Shown here one piece after another: positions 1 to 8,164 of a DNA stretch of 39,399 bases. Source of the DNA: Clostridia bacterium (lineage in GTDB: Bacteria > Bacillota > Clostridia > UBA1212 > UBA1255); NCBI GenBank assembly GCA_017620915.1, contig JAFZSK010000077.1, positions 1 to 39,399 of the forward strand, in the 5' to 3' direction. Positions within the stretch are counted from its first letter, which is position 1. Each line of letters begins with the position of its first letter. The notes under the pieces are model-generated. The model had not been told where the DNA came from. It saw only the letters and a program-made list of their open reading frames with translations, and searched no databases. Made by a program: the position numbers and the translations under genes.

Positions 1-46
1 ACAGCCGGCGCGCTGTGTCCGAATGCAGCAAAAAGTCCGTGCGCAT
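1..46 (-). CDS. 5' end of an unidentified gene, last visible gene of the acylation operon
   Basis: An ATG at 46 (reading left) is preceded by a GGAGG Shine-Dalgarno at 55-59 with 8 nt spacing. The frame is open to the window edge and encodes MRTDFLLHSDTARRL. It begins 24 bp after the acyl carrier protein stop, so it is almost certainly co-transcribed with it. Fifteen residues are too few to assign a family. An adenylate-forming ligase or another acyl-handling enzyme would fit the context, but that is a guess. Confidence 0.6.
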   Translation of the reverse strand, partial: MRTDFLLHSDTARRL

Positions 47-70
47 GATCTGTCCCTCCGTTATCGGTGC

Positions 71-319
71 TTATTTCGTTGCCCGCGCGGCAATGATGGA
101 CGCCATCTCTCCCACGTTTTTCATTGTGGAGACTTCGCCCATTTTGAAGCGCATGCCGAACTCGCGCTCTACCGCGGCGATCAGCCGGATATGCTCCAGA
201 CTGTCCCAGTCCTCGATGTCTTTCGCGGTGGTATTCGGGTTCACCGTGATCTCGTCGTCATCAAAAATATCTCTGAATACTTCGTCAAGTCTCTCGTAGA
301 TCTCTTTGTTTCCGATCAT
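71..319 (-). CDS. acyl carrier protein
   Basis: An 82-residue acidic protein with the size and helix pattern of a carrier protein. The phosphopantetheine attachment motif is DWDSLEH, with Ser40 as the expected site of the 4'-phosphopantetheine arm. A GGAG Shine-Dalgarno lies about 8 nt before the ATG. It follows the FkbH-like gene by 25 bp. In FkbH systems the three-carbon glyceryl unit is loaded onto a stand-alone ACP, so this is probably the dedicated carrier for that group and not the fatty-acid ACP; that role is inferred from position. A DltC-like carrier would look similar at this size. Confidence 0.93.
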   Translation of the reverse strand: MIGNKEIYERLDEVFRDIFDDDEITVNPNTTAKDIEDWDSLEHIRLIAAVEREFGMRFKMGEVSTMKNVGEMASIIAARATK

Positions 320-344
320 TTTTGTTCGCTCCTCTCAAAACAAT

Positions 345-2123
345 TCAGTTTACTTTTATGACCCGGTTCTGGTTTTCATAACCGGCAGTCTTGAGGCTCC
401 AGACCGTGTTGCCCGCTTCATCCGCGGAGACAAGCGTGAAGCCGAAAATCTCGTACAGTTTTTCCACCATCTTGTTTTTGGCGGTGGGATAATAATACCC
501 GCGGATCTCCTCCACGCCACGGGCGGCGGCAACGCGCACCAGTTCGTCCAGCATCGCCTGCTCCATGTCGCGCTTCAGCACGCGGCAGCTCATGAGCCAG
601 AGTTCCATGTGCAGCAGTTTGTCATCCTGGCGTCCGATCACGACGGAAACGATGCCGTTGTCCCCGAACTTGTCTGTGAGCCGGCCGTACAGCCGCACGT
701 ATTGCGGATCCGCCGCCGTCGCCTCCATTTCCGATTCGGTGAAACGTTTGGTGGTGAGGTTGAACTGATTGCTCTTGTTGGTAAGCTGCGTGATGCGCGC
801 CAGGTACACCGGCTCAAAATCTTTGATGTCGGCATGCATATCGAGACTGAGCAGGTACTCGTTGTAATCTGTAAAGGATTCCTGGGCCTGCGCGCGCATT
901 ATATTCTGGCGGTACATCTCCACGCGGGAGGCGTCATCCGCCGAGAACGATGTCACTTCAAAATAACCGCCGCGGTCAATTCGGTGAATATACTCCTCTA
1001 CTTTATTGACCTCGGGCACCGCGACGCCGGGAACGTAGGCGCGGACAATTTCGCGTTCGGCGGGATTGTCGTCAACGAAAACCAGACTCTCCGGAAGCAG
1101 CGCCAGCTCGGAGGCGATCTTTTTGATGTTTTCGGATTTGGCATCCCAGTTTGCTTTGATGATCGTGAAATCCTCCGGCCGCAGCACGCCGGACGGATGG
1201 TTCAGTCCCGCAATGGCGTTTTCATGATCATTCTTGGAAGCCACATTCAGCAGGATGCCCAGCTGTTTGTGCGCTTTGAGATACGACTGGAATTCGTAGA
1301 AGCCCTGCCCCACGGACGTTTCCTGCCCCACGTCGATGCCGTCTACGCCGTCGTCGCCGACCACACCGGACCAGAGCGTGTTGTCCAGGTCCAGCACCAG
1401 CGCCTTCTTGTTTTTGCCGAAGATCGCCTTGATAATGTTAGCCAGATCGAACGCAAATTCCGGGATCGCAGGTACGCACAGGCAATACTTATACATGTAC
1501 CAGTAGAACGGATCCGACCACTTTTCCAGCCCGTAGGCGGCGGAAATGTAGTTGATATCGTGGATATAAAAGTCGCTGTGAGCATCTGCGTAGTCGTAAA
1601 AGCGCTGATTCAGCCGGCCGGCAAAATTGGTGCGGCCGCGGTAGTCAACGGCATCTTTATTGCCCAGCAGCCTGTAAAACGGCATTTCGAAGTTATTCTG
1701 GATGATCGGGCAGTTAAACTTCGCCTTCAGTTTTTCCCACATTCCGGTGAAGAACGCTAGCTGATCGTCAATAAGGCGATCGACCTGCTCTTTAGAATCG
1801 GACATCTGCGGGAAGCCTACATTGACGTTACGCAGCGAAGTGTGGATAAATATGATATCAGGGTGGAAATTGTCCAGTTCCTCATTTCCGAACATGGCAT
1901 CCTGATAGAACTGTGCATATTCAGATTCGTAGAACGCCGGTTCGATGCCCTGGTTCAGCAGAAACAGTTCCAGCGCGGCAATAATATCATGCGTCGTTGA
2001 ACCGCCCAGCACGGCGATATTCTTTTTTAACCGCGTGCTGCCGTCCGCCAGCAATGCTTTCTTCAACTTGCGCCGGTTCTGCTGGATCAGTTCGCTGTCA
2101 AACGGATACTCAAGTTCTCTCAT
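345..2123 (-). CDS. FkbH-like HAD-IIIC family protein (predicted glyceryl-ACP loading enzyme)
   Basis: 592 residues from the ATG at 2123, which has GAGG 9 nt upstream. A TTG at 2150 overlaps the previous stop but lacks a better site, and the family usually starts with a sequence like MRELEYPFDS. An SGNH-like segment (IAVLGGSTT, about residue 36) is followed by a HAD domain with motif I LDLDNTLW (about 244-251). A C-terminal acyltransferase-like region contains MSCRVLKR; its Cys, about 513, is a candidate acyl-carrying residue. Characterised FkbH relatives dephosphorylate 1,3-bisphosphoglycerate and move the glyceryl group to an ACP. The next gene is an ACP. The likely product is therefore glyceryl-ACP or a related acyl-ACP; the exact substrate is inferred. 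Confidence 0.88.
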   Translation of the reverse strand: MRELEYPFDSELIQQNRRKLKKALLADGSTRLKKNIAVLGGSTTHDIIAALELFLLNQGIEPAFYESEYAQFYQDAMFGNEELDNFHPDIIFIHTSLRNVNVGFPQMSDSKEQVDRLIDDQLAFFTGMWEKLKAKFNCPIIQNNFEMPFYRLLGNKDAVDYRGRTNFAGRLNQRFYDYADAHSDFYIHDINYISAAYGLEKWSDPFYWYMYKYCLCVPAIPEFAFDLANIIKAIFGKNKKALVLDLDNTLWSGVVGDDGVDGIDVGQETSVGQGFYEFQSYLKAHKQLGILLNVASKNDHENAIAGLNHPSGVLRPEDFTIIKANWDAKSENIKKIASELALLPESLVFVDDNPAEREIVRAYVPGVAVPEVNKVEEYIHRIDRGGYFEVTSFSADDASRVEMYRQNIMRAQAQESFTDYNEYLLSLDMHADIKDFEPVYLARITQLTNKSNQFNLTTKRFTESEMEATAADPQYVRLYGRLTDKFGDNGIVSVVIGRQDDKLLHMELWLMSCRVLKRDMEQAMLDELVRVAAARGVEEIRGYYYPTAKNKMVEKLYEIFGFTLVSADEAGNTVWSLKTAGYENQNRVIKVN

Positions 2124-2146
2124 GCTGCATAACCTCGCTTTCGGAA

Positions 2147-3673
2147 TCAATAAATAACCGCTTCGTACTTCTTCACAAAGTCCGAAGAGTGACTGAAAAT
2201 GTTTGCCAGGCCGATGACATCCGTCACGCCCTGCGAATCGATCAGATCGTACAGATCCAGCTTGAAATACCGCGGATCGATCATGATGATCTTGTCAAAG
2301 CTGCCCAGCAGGAATGCCGGCACCGGATTGCCGTAGCTGTCTTTAATGATCAGCAGCGTGCGACCGTTGCCGCCGACGCCGGTGACAATACTCATCACAT
2401 CGTCATAATACATCGGAATGCTGTAGCTTTGCCGGACATCAAGTTCTTCAAAGTAGATCCGGCCTTCAATATCTTTCTGACGTTTGAACGAATCTTGACT
2501 GTAATATGAGCAGGTGCACTGGGATGTATACGGCGAAATGTAGTAAGTAAACGTTTCCGGATGGTCAATGAGTTCCTTCATCTTGAAATAAGAATAGAAT
2601 GAGCCCACGTAACCTTCTCTGGTTTTGGCAGTATACTGTGAAATATCCGCGAACGGCACTCCGGCAGCCTCCGCAAACGCTTTGGTGCAATAATAGGCGC
2701 CAAGATGTGTCCAGTGGTGGTCGGTGCGCAGATAGATGTTCTCGTCTTTATGCGGCTTCAGCGCTTCGTACGCGTTGACCATGGTTACTTTGCTCGGATC
2801 AAACAGGCTCTGCAGATAATTCAGTTCCCGCAGCTGCTCATCCGCACTGTATTTGAGCGAATCCGGCAGATAAAACATTGAGGCGATCGGTACCGTCATA
2901 CTGTATATATTCAGATTCGGACGGTTGCGCTTGATCTCCTGCATGGCGTCAACATACCGCTGCATCGCTTTCCGCGAACCGCCGTACAGCTCCATACCGC
3001 GCCACCTGTACAGTATCGCGCCGTCGTTGTCATAAAGCTCAAATTCATCATTTTCATTGGGAGTAGCCGTCGGGCCGGGCGCTTTTGTAGGAGTGCGGGT
3101 GGGCACGGGCGTAGGTTCTTTTGTCGGTACCGGAGTTGGTTCTTTAGTCGGCACGGGAGTAGGCGTAGGCGGAGCGGCCGTCACACCGGGCTCCAGTGTT
3201 ACGATCTCCGTGGGCAGCGGCGTATCGGTCACCGCAGGCGTTGCGGAAGGCACGGATGTACTATCGTCCGTCGGAAGCTCAAAAGTATCCTCGGGGACCG
3301 GCGTATTCTTTTCTCTGTGATACGGGGTCTCTTCCCAATCGTCCGGATCTTCGGTGCGGCGGACGGAAATATCGTGGATGATAACATCGCCGACCATAAC
3401 GCCTTTGAGTGTCACGAAGCGGTTGCCCGCGTTTTTCAGATCTTCCCGGCCGGGTATAGTGTCGTTATAGTGCTCCTGCAGTTCAGTGAAAAAGCGACCG
3501 CTCACCAGGCCGGAAAAAGTCAGCTTCGGCATTGCCGCCAGTTTGCGGTTTTCATTCTCGGAATAATCCGGGCGCTTCAAGACAAGCAGTGCAACCGAAA
3601 TTATCAGGATCGAACCCAGTACAAATACCACGAAGCACAATTTCAGGAGGTTGTTTAAAAATTTGTTATTCAT
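2147..3673 (-). CDS. DHHW-family AlgX/DltD-like extracellular acyltransferase partner
   Basis: 508 residues from the ATG at 3673 (GGAGG at 8 nt; an ATG two codons earlier is too close to it). One N-terminal transmembrane segment (about 12-33) anchors the protein outside the membrane. A Pro/Thr-rich linker (about 125-208, with repeated TPVPTKEP units) separates a short N-terminal part from the catalytic domain. The family signature DHHW (about 318-321) and KDSYGN (Ser about 446) supply the Asp/His and Ser expected of SGNH-type O-acyltransferases such as AlgJ/AlgX. It lies 15 bp after the MBOAT gene. The pair would pass an acyl group through the membrane (MBOAT) and onto an extracellular glycan (this protein). 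The long P/T linker inside the protein is unusual for the family. Confidence 0.88.
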   Translation of the reverse strand: MNNKFLNNLLKLCFVVFVLGSILIISVALLVLKRPDYSENENRKLAAMPKLTFSGLVSGRFFTELQEHYNDTIPGREDLKNAGNRFVTLKGVMVGDVIIHDISVRRTEDPDDWEETPYHREKNTPVPEDTFELPTDDSTSVPSATPAVTDTPLPTEIVTLEPGVTAAPPTPTPVPTKEPTPVPTKEPTPVPTRTPTKAPGPTATPNENDEFELYDNDGAILYRWRGMELYGGSRKAMQRYVDAMQEIKRNRPNLNIYSMTVPIASMFYLPDSLKYSADEQLRELNYLQSLFDPSKVTMVNAYEALKPHKDENIYLRTDHHWTHLGAYYCTKAFAEAAGVPFADISQYTAKTREGYVGSFYSYFKMKELIDHPETFTYYISPYTSQCTCSYYSQDSFKRQKDIEGRIYFEELDVRQSYSIPMYYDDVMSIVTGVGGNGRTLLIIKDSYGNPVPAFLLGSFDKIIMIDPRYFKLDLYDLIDSQGVTDVIGLANIFSHSSDFVKKYEAVIY

Positions 3674-3688
3674 TGACATCCCCTCCGA

Positions 3689-5092
3689 TCAGAATTGTTT
3701 ATACAGGAACGGCCGGTCGGTGGCATTGACCAGCAGCAGGCTCGAGATCAACAGCAGCGCAATGCAAAATACACCCCAGACAACGCCCACGGCGATCTGT
3801 GCCGTTCTGTGCCCTTCCAGTTTCTTCTGCAGGAACGGCACCAGCGGGAAGCAGCAGACCAGCGCGATCAGGAACAGAAAAATATTGTTCATGAAGTATG
3901 TAGGAAACATCTTCCCGATAAATCCGCCTTTGGAAAAGAAGAACAGGCTGCGGAAAAAGCCACCCAGCTGCCGAATATCCGTAAAGCGGAAAATACCGAA
4001 GCCGATCACAATGATCAGTTTGGTGTAAATATGCTTGACCGCGAGCGGGATCTTCTTGAGCCGTTTCTTGCCCAGCAGCGTTTCGATCAGAATAAACACA
4101 CCGAAGTACAGACCCCAGATGATATAGTTCCAGGAGGCGCCGTGCCACATGCCGGTACAGAACCAGACCAGGAACAGGCCGCCGTACTGACGCATTTTGC
4201 CGAAAATCGGCACATAAAGCAGGTAATCCTTGAAGAAAGTACCCAATGAGATATGCCAGCGCTGCCAGAATTCCGCAATGGACTTGCACATAAACGGATA
4301 ATTGAAGTTTTCGTCAAAATGGAACCCGAATATCCGGCCCAGGCCGATCGCCATATCCGAGTAGCCGGAGAAGTCGAAATAAACGTACAGAGAATAAAGC
4401 AGCACGGCGTACCAGGTGTCTACCGAACTGACGAATTCCGCACCGTTCTTCCAGAACATGTCGACAACGACCGCCAGGTTGTCGGCCAGGATAACTTTCT
4501 TACCGAGGCCGACGCAGAAACGCGTAAGCCCCTGATACATGTCGTCAATATTGACCGTACGCTCCTTCAGCTCGCTTCCGATGGTGGAATAGCGTACGAT
4601 CGGTCCGGCGACCGTGCAGGGAAACAATGACGTAAACAGCAGGAAGTCCGGGAGATACTTCTCGGCGCTGATCTTTTCCCAATGGATGTCCAAAAGGTAA
4701 GAGACCGTGCGGAACGTGAAAAAGCTCATTCCGAGCGGCACCCACATCGACGGGATCCGGGCGGAAGTCCGGAATATCAGATTGATGTTTTCCAGGAAGA
4801 AGCCGGTGTATTTGAACACCAGCAGCATGCCCAGGTCCAGCACCAGGCCTGCCGCCAGCAGCGCAGTGCCTGACTTCTTGCCGCGTTTGAGTTCGATCAG
4901 GCGGCCCAGTGAGAAATTCAGCAGCGCATACAGTATAATAAACAGGAGCGCCCAGGCATCGCCCCAGGCGTAAAAGATCAGTGAAAAAACAATTAATACC
5001 GTGTTCTTGTATTTTATCTTCGGTGAAATAAAATATACGATCAGGCACAGCGGTAAAAACGCGTATAAGAAAAACAGATCGGAAAAGTTCAT
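3689..5092 (-). CDS. MBOAT-family membrane O-acyltransferase (AlgI/DltB-like)
   Basis: 467 residues, polytopic, with the typical AlgI/DltB length. Conserved MBOAT signatures are YVYFDFSGYSDMAIG (about 237-250), EFWQRWHISLG with His280 and GMWHGASWNYIIWG with the putative catalytic His317. AAAGGA lies 5 nt before the ATG. It is the first gene of the acylation operon. The 75 bp before it contain no convincing promoter, so read-through from the ribosomal-protein operon or a weak promoter is possible. MBOATs of this class transfer an acyl group from a cytoplasmic donor across the membrane to a DltD/AlgJ-type partner; the ACP two genes downstream is the likely donor. Confidence 0.93.
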   Translation of the reverse strand: MNFSDLFFLYAFLPLCLIVYFISPKIKYKNTVLIVFSLIFYAWGDAWALLFIILYALLNFSLGRLIELKRGKKSGTALLAAGLVLDLGMLLVFKYTGFFLENINLIFRTSARIPSMWVPLGMSFFTFRTVSYLLDIHWEKISAEKYLPDFLLFTSLFPCTVAGPIVRYSTIGSELKERTVNIDDMYQGLTRFCVGLGKKVILADNLAVVVDMFWKNGAEFVSSVDTWYAVLLYSLYVYFDFSGYSDMAIGLGRIFGFHFDENFNYPFMCKSIAEFWQRWHISLGTFFKDYLLYVPIFGKMRQYGGLFLVWFCTGMWHGASWNYIIWGLYFGVFILIETLLGKKRLKKIPLAVKHIYTKLIIVIGFGIFRFTDIRQLGGFFRSLFFFSKGGFIGKMFPTYFMNNIFLFLIALVCCFPLVPFLQKKLEGHRTAQIAVGVVWGVFCIALLLISSLLLVNATDRPFLYKQF

Positions 5093-5167
5093 TTCTATCC
5101 TTTCTTACCCAAATCGCAATTACAGTATCCCCGTCTGAACGGAGAGCGGATCCAAACCGTGAATCGT

Positions 5168-5539
5168 TTAGAACGCCAGCAGACCCATGAACGCCAGTTC
5201 ACCCTGCGTCGTATCGCAGCGGCTGTACTGCACTACTACAGGCACGTCGGATTCCACCAGCATAGCATACGGTACGGAGCGTTCAACACCGTTCCCATCG
5301 TCGTCCTTGATTTTATCCATCCGGATATGGTTGGTGCGCTTGGCGCCGCAGACCGCGTGGAAACCGGTGCGGGGCTCGCGGTCCTCAAAATACAGCGTGA
5401 TGTTGAGATGCGCGTCTTCGTCGCCGGTATTGAGCACGCAGACCGCTTCGTGGCTCACGTATGTGCCGTTGTCAACGCCCGGATAATATGCATCGGGGAT
5501 CAGCCAGTTCTTTTTGCCCTTGCCCTTCATAAACTTCAC
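5168..5539 (-). CDS. sensory rhodopsin transducer (ASRT) family protein
   Basis: 123 residues matching the Anabaena sensory rhodopsin transducer family along its length: NWLIPDAYYPG, FISHE-like YVSHEAVCVLNTGDEDA, the ITLYFEDREP strand, TNHIR and the VPVVVQYSRCDTTQ segment. ASRT is a small soluble beta-sandwich that in Anabaena binds the cytoplasmic side of a light-sensing rhodopsin. Homologues occur in bacteria without rhodopsins, where the ligand is unknown. The GTG at 5539 follows the DUF4364 stop directly, with AGGAG 4 nt upstream. An in-frame ATG at 5530 is the alternative start. No rhodopsin gene occurs in this window. Confidence 0.85.
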   Translation of the reverse strand: MKFMKGKGKKNWLIPDAYYPGVDNGTYVSHEAVCVLNTGDEDAHLNITLYFEDREPRTGFHAVCGAKRTNHIRMDKIKDDDGNGVERSVPYAMLVESDVPVVVQYSRCDTTQGELAFMGLLAF

Positions 5540-6091
5540 TCAGCTCCTGTTCAGCAGTTTTTTCAGCAGTTCGAAATACAATTTGGAAGAGTTGTTCTTC
5601 CATGCGTTTACGATATAATCCGCGTCCTGTTTGTCCGCCACCGGCAGTGTGATATCCACCACCGCCCGCATCCCGTCGCGCACAAAACAGTGCACAAAAA
5701 AGTTGCCCTTGGTATCCTGCGTCCAGGTCGCGTCGATCTTCGTGCGCTTCTTTATGTCATCGCGGTGGCAGCGGATGTAGCTTTCGTAAGCGGCACCCAA
5801 TCCCCCGCCGAGCATGTATTTCAGCGACTCATATACTCCGCGTCCGGACTCGGTAATATCATACAACGCTTTGCCCATACTGTCAAGGCTGCGGCTCGCA
5901 TATCCCGCGTCCACGAGCGCGCTCAGGCACTGCCCCGCGGTGAAGTAATTGACCAGTCCGGGCCCCATGATTATTTCGGTCAGGAGCGTGTCCGGAACGG
6001 GCTCTCCCATCAGCGCCAGAATGTGCAGGATCAGCACGCCGTCCGCCGTCATCTGAGTATCATTTTCAAACATTCCGTTTTTGTTTTTCAT
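5540..6091 (-). CDS. DUF4364 family protein
   Basis: 183 residues resembling DUF4364, a family found mainly in Clostridia. The N-terminal half reads as a winged-helix fold (GVLILHILALMG, then a recognition-helix region ending in YDITESGRGVYES). The C-terminal half (about 95-175) looks like an alpha/beta ligand or dimerisation part. A DNA-binding role is plausible but unproven. AGGGA lies about 7 nt before the ATG. It is 15 bp after obgE and touches the ASRT-like gene downstream, so the three are probably one transcript. Confidence 0.8.
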   Translation of the reverse strand: MKNKNGMFENDTQMTADGVLILHILALMGEPVPDTLLTEIIMGPGLVNYFTAGQCLSALVDAGYASRSLDSMGKALYDITESGRGVYESLKYMLGGGLGAAYESYIRCHRDDIKKRTKIDATWTQDTKGNFFVHCFVRDGMRAVVDITLPVADKQDADYIVNAWKNNSSKLYFELLKKLLNRS

Positions 6092-6106
6092 ATGCTGATC
6101 CCTGCC

Positions 6107-7423
6107 TCAATCCATATAATCAAATTCGCACTCATATATGCGTACCGTGTCGCCGTCCTGTATGCCCATCTGCCGGAGCCGGTCGAACAGGCCTTTCTTG
6201 CGAAGCTGCTGCTGGAAGTAACCGAAAGACTCTTCGTCGGTCATATTGATGGACAGTGCGAGATTGCGGATCCGGCGGCCGGTCACGCTGTACGCCCCGT
6301 CGGGGTCAATATTGATCTCGTACGCATCGTCGTCAATCTCTTCCGCACTCTCCGGTATCTCTTCCGGCATAAACTCTTCCGCTTCAAAATTCTGCAGTAT
6401 GCTGCCTGTGTATTTCATCAGGTTTGCGGTGCCTTCCGATATTGCCGCCATGATCTCAAATACACGCCAGGCGCCTTTTTCACGGTTTTCTTCAGTCTCC
6501 TCGGCGTTGTCGGAGAGCCACCGCTCAAACCTGGCGCGGAATGCGGCGGTCTTGCTGCCGTCAATATCCATATCCGTCTTGTTCAGCACAATTATCTGCG
6601 GTTTTTTCGCCAGTTTCGGGTCAAACTCCGCCAGTTCTTTATTGATGGCAATGAAATCCTCAAACGGATCCCGGCCTTCCGAACCGGATACATCGATTAA
6701 ATGTAAGAGCAGCCGCGTGCGCTGGATATGGCGCAGAAACTCGTGCCCCAGCCCCGCGCCCGACGCCGCGCCTTCGATCAGGCCCGGTATGTCCGCCAGC
6801 ACGAAGCTCGGCTCGGAGTCGTCATTGTATACGACGCCGAGATTCGGCGCCAGCGTGGTAAAATGGTATTCGGCGATCTCCGGTTCCGCTGCGGTCGTTA
6901 CCGACAGCAGCGTGGATTTGCCCACGCTGGGGAAACCCACCAGACCCACGTCGGCGATCAGTTTGAGTTCAAGTCTGACTTCCATTGTCCGGCCTTCTTC
7001 GCCGGCGCGGGCAAAATTCGGCACCTGTCGGGTAGCGGTGGCAAAATGCTGATTGCCCTGACCGCCCTTGCCGCCTTTAAGCAGTACGATCCGGTCCTCC
7101 GGCTTTTTCAGATCGGCAAGCAGCCGTCCGGACTCGGCATCAAATATCATCGTGCCTGCAGGCACCCCGATCAGCATGTCGGCGCCGCTGCGGCCGGTGC
7201 GCTTCTGATTGGCGCCTTTCGAACCGTCTTCGGCAATAAACTTATGGCGGTATTTGAAATCGCCCAGCGTAGTTGCCCGCGGGTCAACGAAAAACACCAC
7301 ATCGCCGCCCTTGCCGCCGTCGCCGCCGTCCGGGCCGCCCGCGTTGACATACTTCTCCCGCCGGAACGAGACGCAGCCGTCGCCGCCCTTGCCGGAACCG
7401 ATCAATATTTTAGTTCTGTCCAT
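6107..7423 (-). CDS. obgE: GTPase Obg (ObgE/CgtA)
   Basis: 438 residues from the ATG at 7423; the GTG two codons earlier is a poorer start. The glycine-rich Obg fold comes first (GKGGDGCVSF, GGDGGKGGDV). The G domain follows with the P-loop GFPSVGKST (about 163-171), DIPGLIEGA and NKTD, and then the C-terminal OCT domain (about 365-438). Obg is an essential GTPase in 50S subunit assembly and stress signalling. The gene follows rpmA with a terminator-like hairpin between them, a common arrangement that lowers obg expression relative to L27. Confidence 0.97.
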   Translation of the reverse strand: MDRTKILIGSGKGGDGCVSFRREKYVNAGGPDGGDGGKGGDVVFFVDPRATTLGDFKYRHKFIAEDGSKGANQKRTGRSGADMLIGVPAGTMIFDAESGRLLADLKKPEDRIVLLKGGKGGQGNQHFATATRQVPNFARAGEEGRTMEVRLELKLIADVGLVGFPSVGKSTLLSVTTAAEPEIAEYHFTTLAPNLGVVYNDDSEPSFVLADIPGLIEGAASGAGLGHEFLRHIQRTRLLLHLIDVSGSEGRDPFEDFIAINKELAEFDPKLAKKPQIIVLNKTDMDIDGSKTAAFRARFERWLSDNAEETEENREKGAWRVFEIMAAISEGTANLMKYTGSILQNFEAEEFMPEEIPESAEEIDDDAYEINIDPDGAYSVTGRRIRNLALSINMTDEESFGYFQQQLRKKGLFDRLRQMGIQDGDTVRIYECEFDYMD

Positions 7424-7460
7424 GAACACGCCTGCTCACCGCCATTCTGTTTAAAATGTG

Positions 7461-7494
7461 AAAAAGGCCGCCGGATGATCATTTTCGGCAGCCT
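7461..7494 (-). terminator. intrinsic terminator or attenuator between rpmA and obgE
   Basis: On the minus strand, AGGCTGCCG (7494-7486) pairs with CGGCGGCCT (7473-7465), one G-T wobble, with a 12-nt loop, followed by TTTTT. It lies 28 bp after the rpmA stop. Since obgE has no clear promoter of its own in the remaining gap, partial read-through is likely. Confidence 0.75.
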
Positions 7495-7522
7495 CTGATT
7501 GCTGTGATAAGCGCAGTCATTA

Positions 7523-7804
7523 TTATTCTTCAGCAACAACGACTGCCTGTTTCTTGTCTTTGCCCAGTCTGCGGTATGATACCTTACCGTCGATCTTAGC
7601 GTAAAGAGTATAGTCAACACCGATGCCTACATTCTCTCCGGGGTGGATCTTGGTTCCACGCTGTCTTACGAGAATAGTACCGGCCTGAACGGTCTGACCG
7701 TCCGCTCTCTTAACGCCAAGGCGTTTGGATTCGGAATCTCTGCCGTTTTTGGAGCTGCCCAGACCTTTTTTATGAGCGAATAACTGTAAGTTAACTCTAA
7801 GCAT
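7523..7804 (-). CDS. rpmA: 50S ribosomal protein L27 with cleavable N-terminal extension
   Basis: 93 residues from the ATG at 7804, which has GGAGG at 7813-7817, 8 nt upstream. The protein begins [14 protein letters not shown]. This matches the Firmicutes L27 precursor, in which the protease Prp cuts between Phe and Ala so that mature L27 starts AHKKG and can reach the peptidyl-transferase centre. The rest ([30 protein letters not shown]) is standard L27. The prp gene lies directly upstream, so protease and substrate are made together. Confidence 0.97.
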   Translation of the reverse strand: MLRVNLQLFAHKKGLGSSKNGRDSESKRLGVKRADGQTVQAGTILVRQRGTKIHPGENVGIGVDYTLYAKIDGKVSYRRLGKDKKQAVVVAEE

Positions 7805-7820
7805 AACCTGTACCTCCGGT

Positions 7821-8156
7821 TTAAACGTCAATGATCTTTAAGTATTTCTTTCCGTACGATCCCTGTATCTGAAGGAGCCCGATGTGCCATGCGGTGAGCA
7901 CCGCTTCGGCTTTGAGCCGGTCTTCCTCCGTGCCGCGCTCCACGATCTGAAACTTCATATATCCGTCTCTTTCCGTGAAAGCGGTCTTGGCGCCGCACGT
8001 TTCTTTCGATTCGAAGTAGCCTGCCGCTGTGTAGCACAGAGCGCTGACTGCCGCACAAATAATGTCATTCCCTGCTTCGGCATAACCCGCGTGACCTTTC
8101 ACGGTGAACCCGCTGATGGCACCATCTTCAAATCGGCTGATCTTAGTATTTATCAT
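7821..8156 (-). CDS. prp: ribosomal-processing cysteine protease Prp
   Basis: 111 residues of the Prp (YsxB-like) family. The conserved block [20 protein letters not shown] (about 21-40) contains the catalytic His22 and Cys34. Prp removes the N-terminal extension of L27. The gene sits between rplU and rpmA, the usual Firmicutes order, with 8 bp after rplU and 16 bp before rpmA. No strong Shine-Dalgarno precedes its ATG, so translation probably depends on coupling to rplU. Confidence 0.95.
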   Translation of the reverse strand: MINTKISRFEDGAISGFTVKGHAGYAEAGNDIICAAVSALCYTAAGYFESKETCGAKTAFTERDGYMKFQIVERGTEEDRLKAEAVLTAWHIGLLQIQGSYGKKYLKIIDV

Positions 8157-8164
8157 TCAGAACA

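Noticed and set aside
306-1760. 484-codon plus-strand frame opposite the FkbH-like gene
   Set aside because: Antisense shadow of a well-supported gene; composition rich in His/Val/Arg and no Shine-Dalgarno.
5093-5167. Promoter for the MBOAT operon
   Set aside because: No pair of hexamers at acceptable spacing could be found; only a small CCGT/ACGG hairpin without a T-run.
5159-6700. 513-codon plus-strand frame opposite ASRT, DUF4364 and obgE
   Set aside because: It spans three confident genes on the other strand and shows no recognisable domain.
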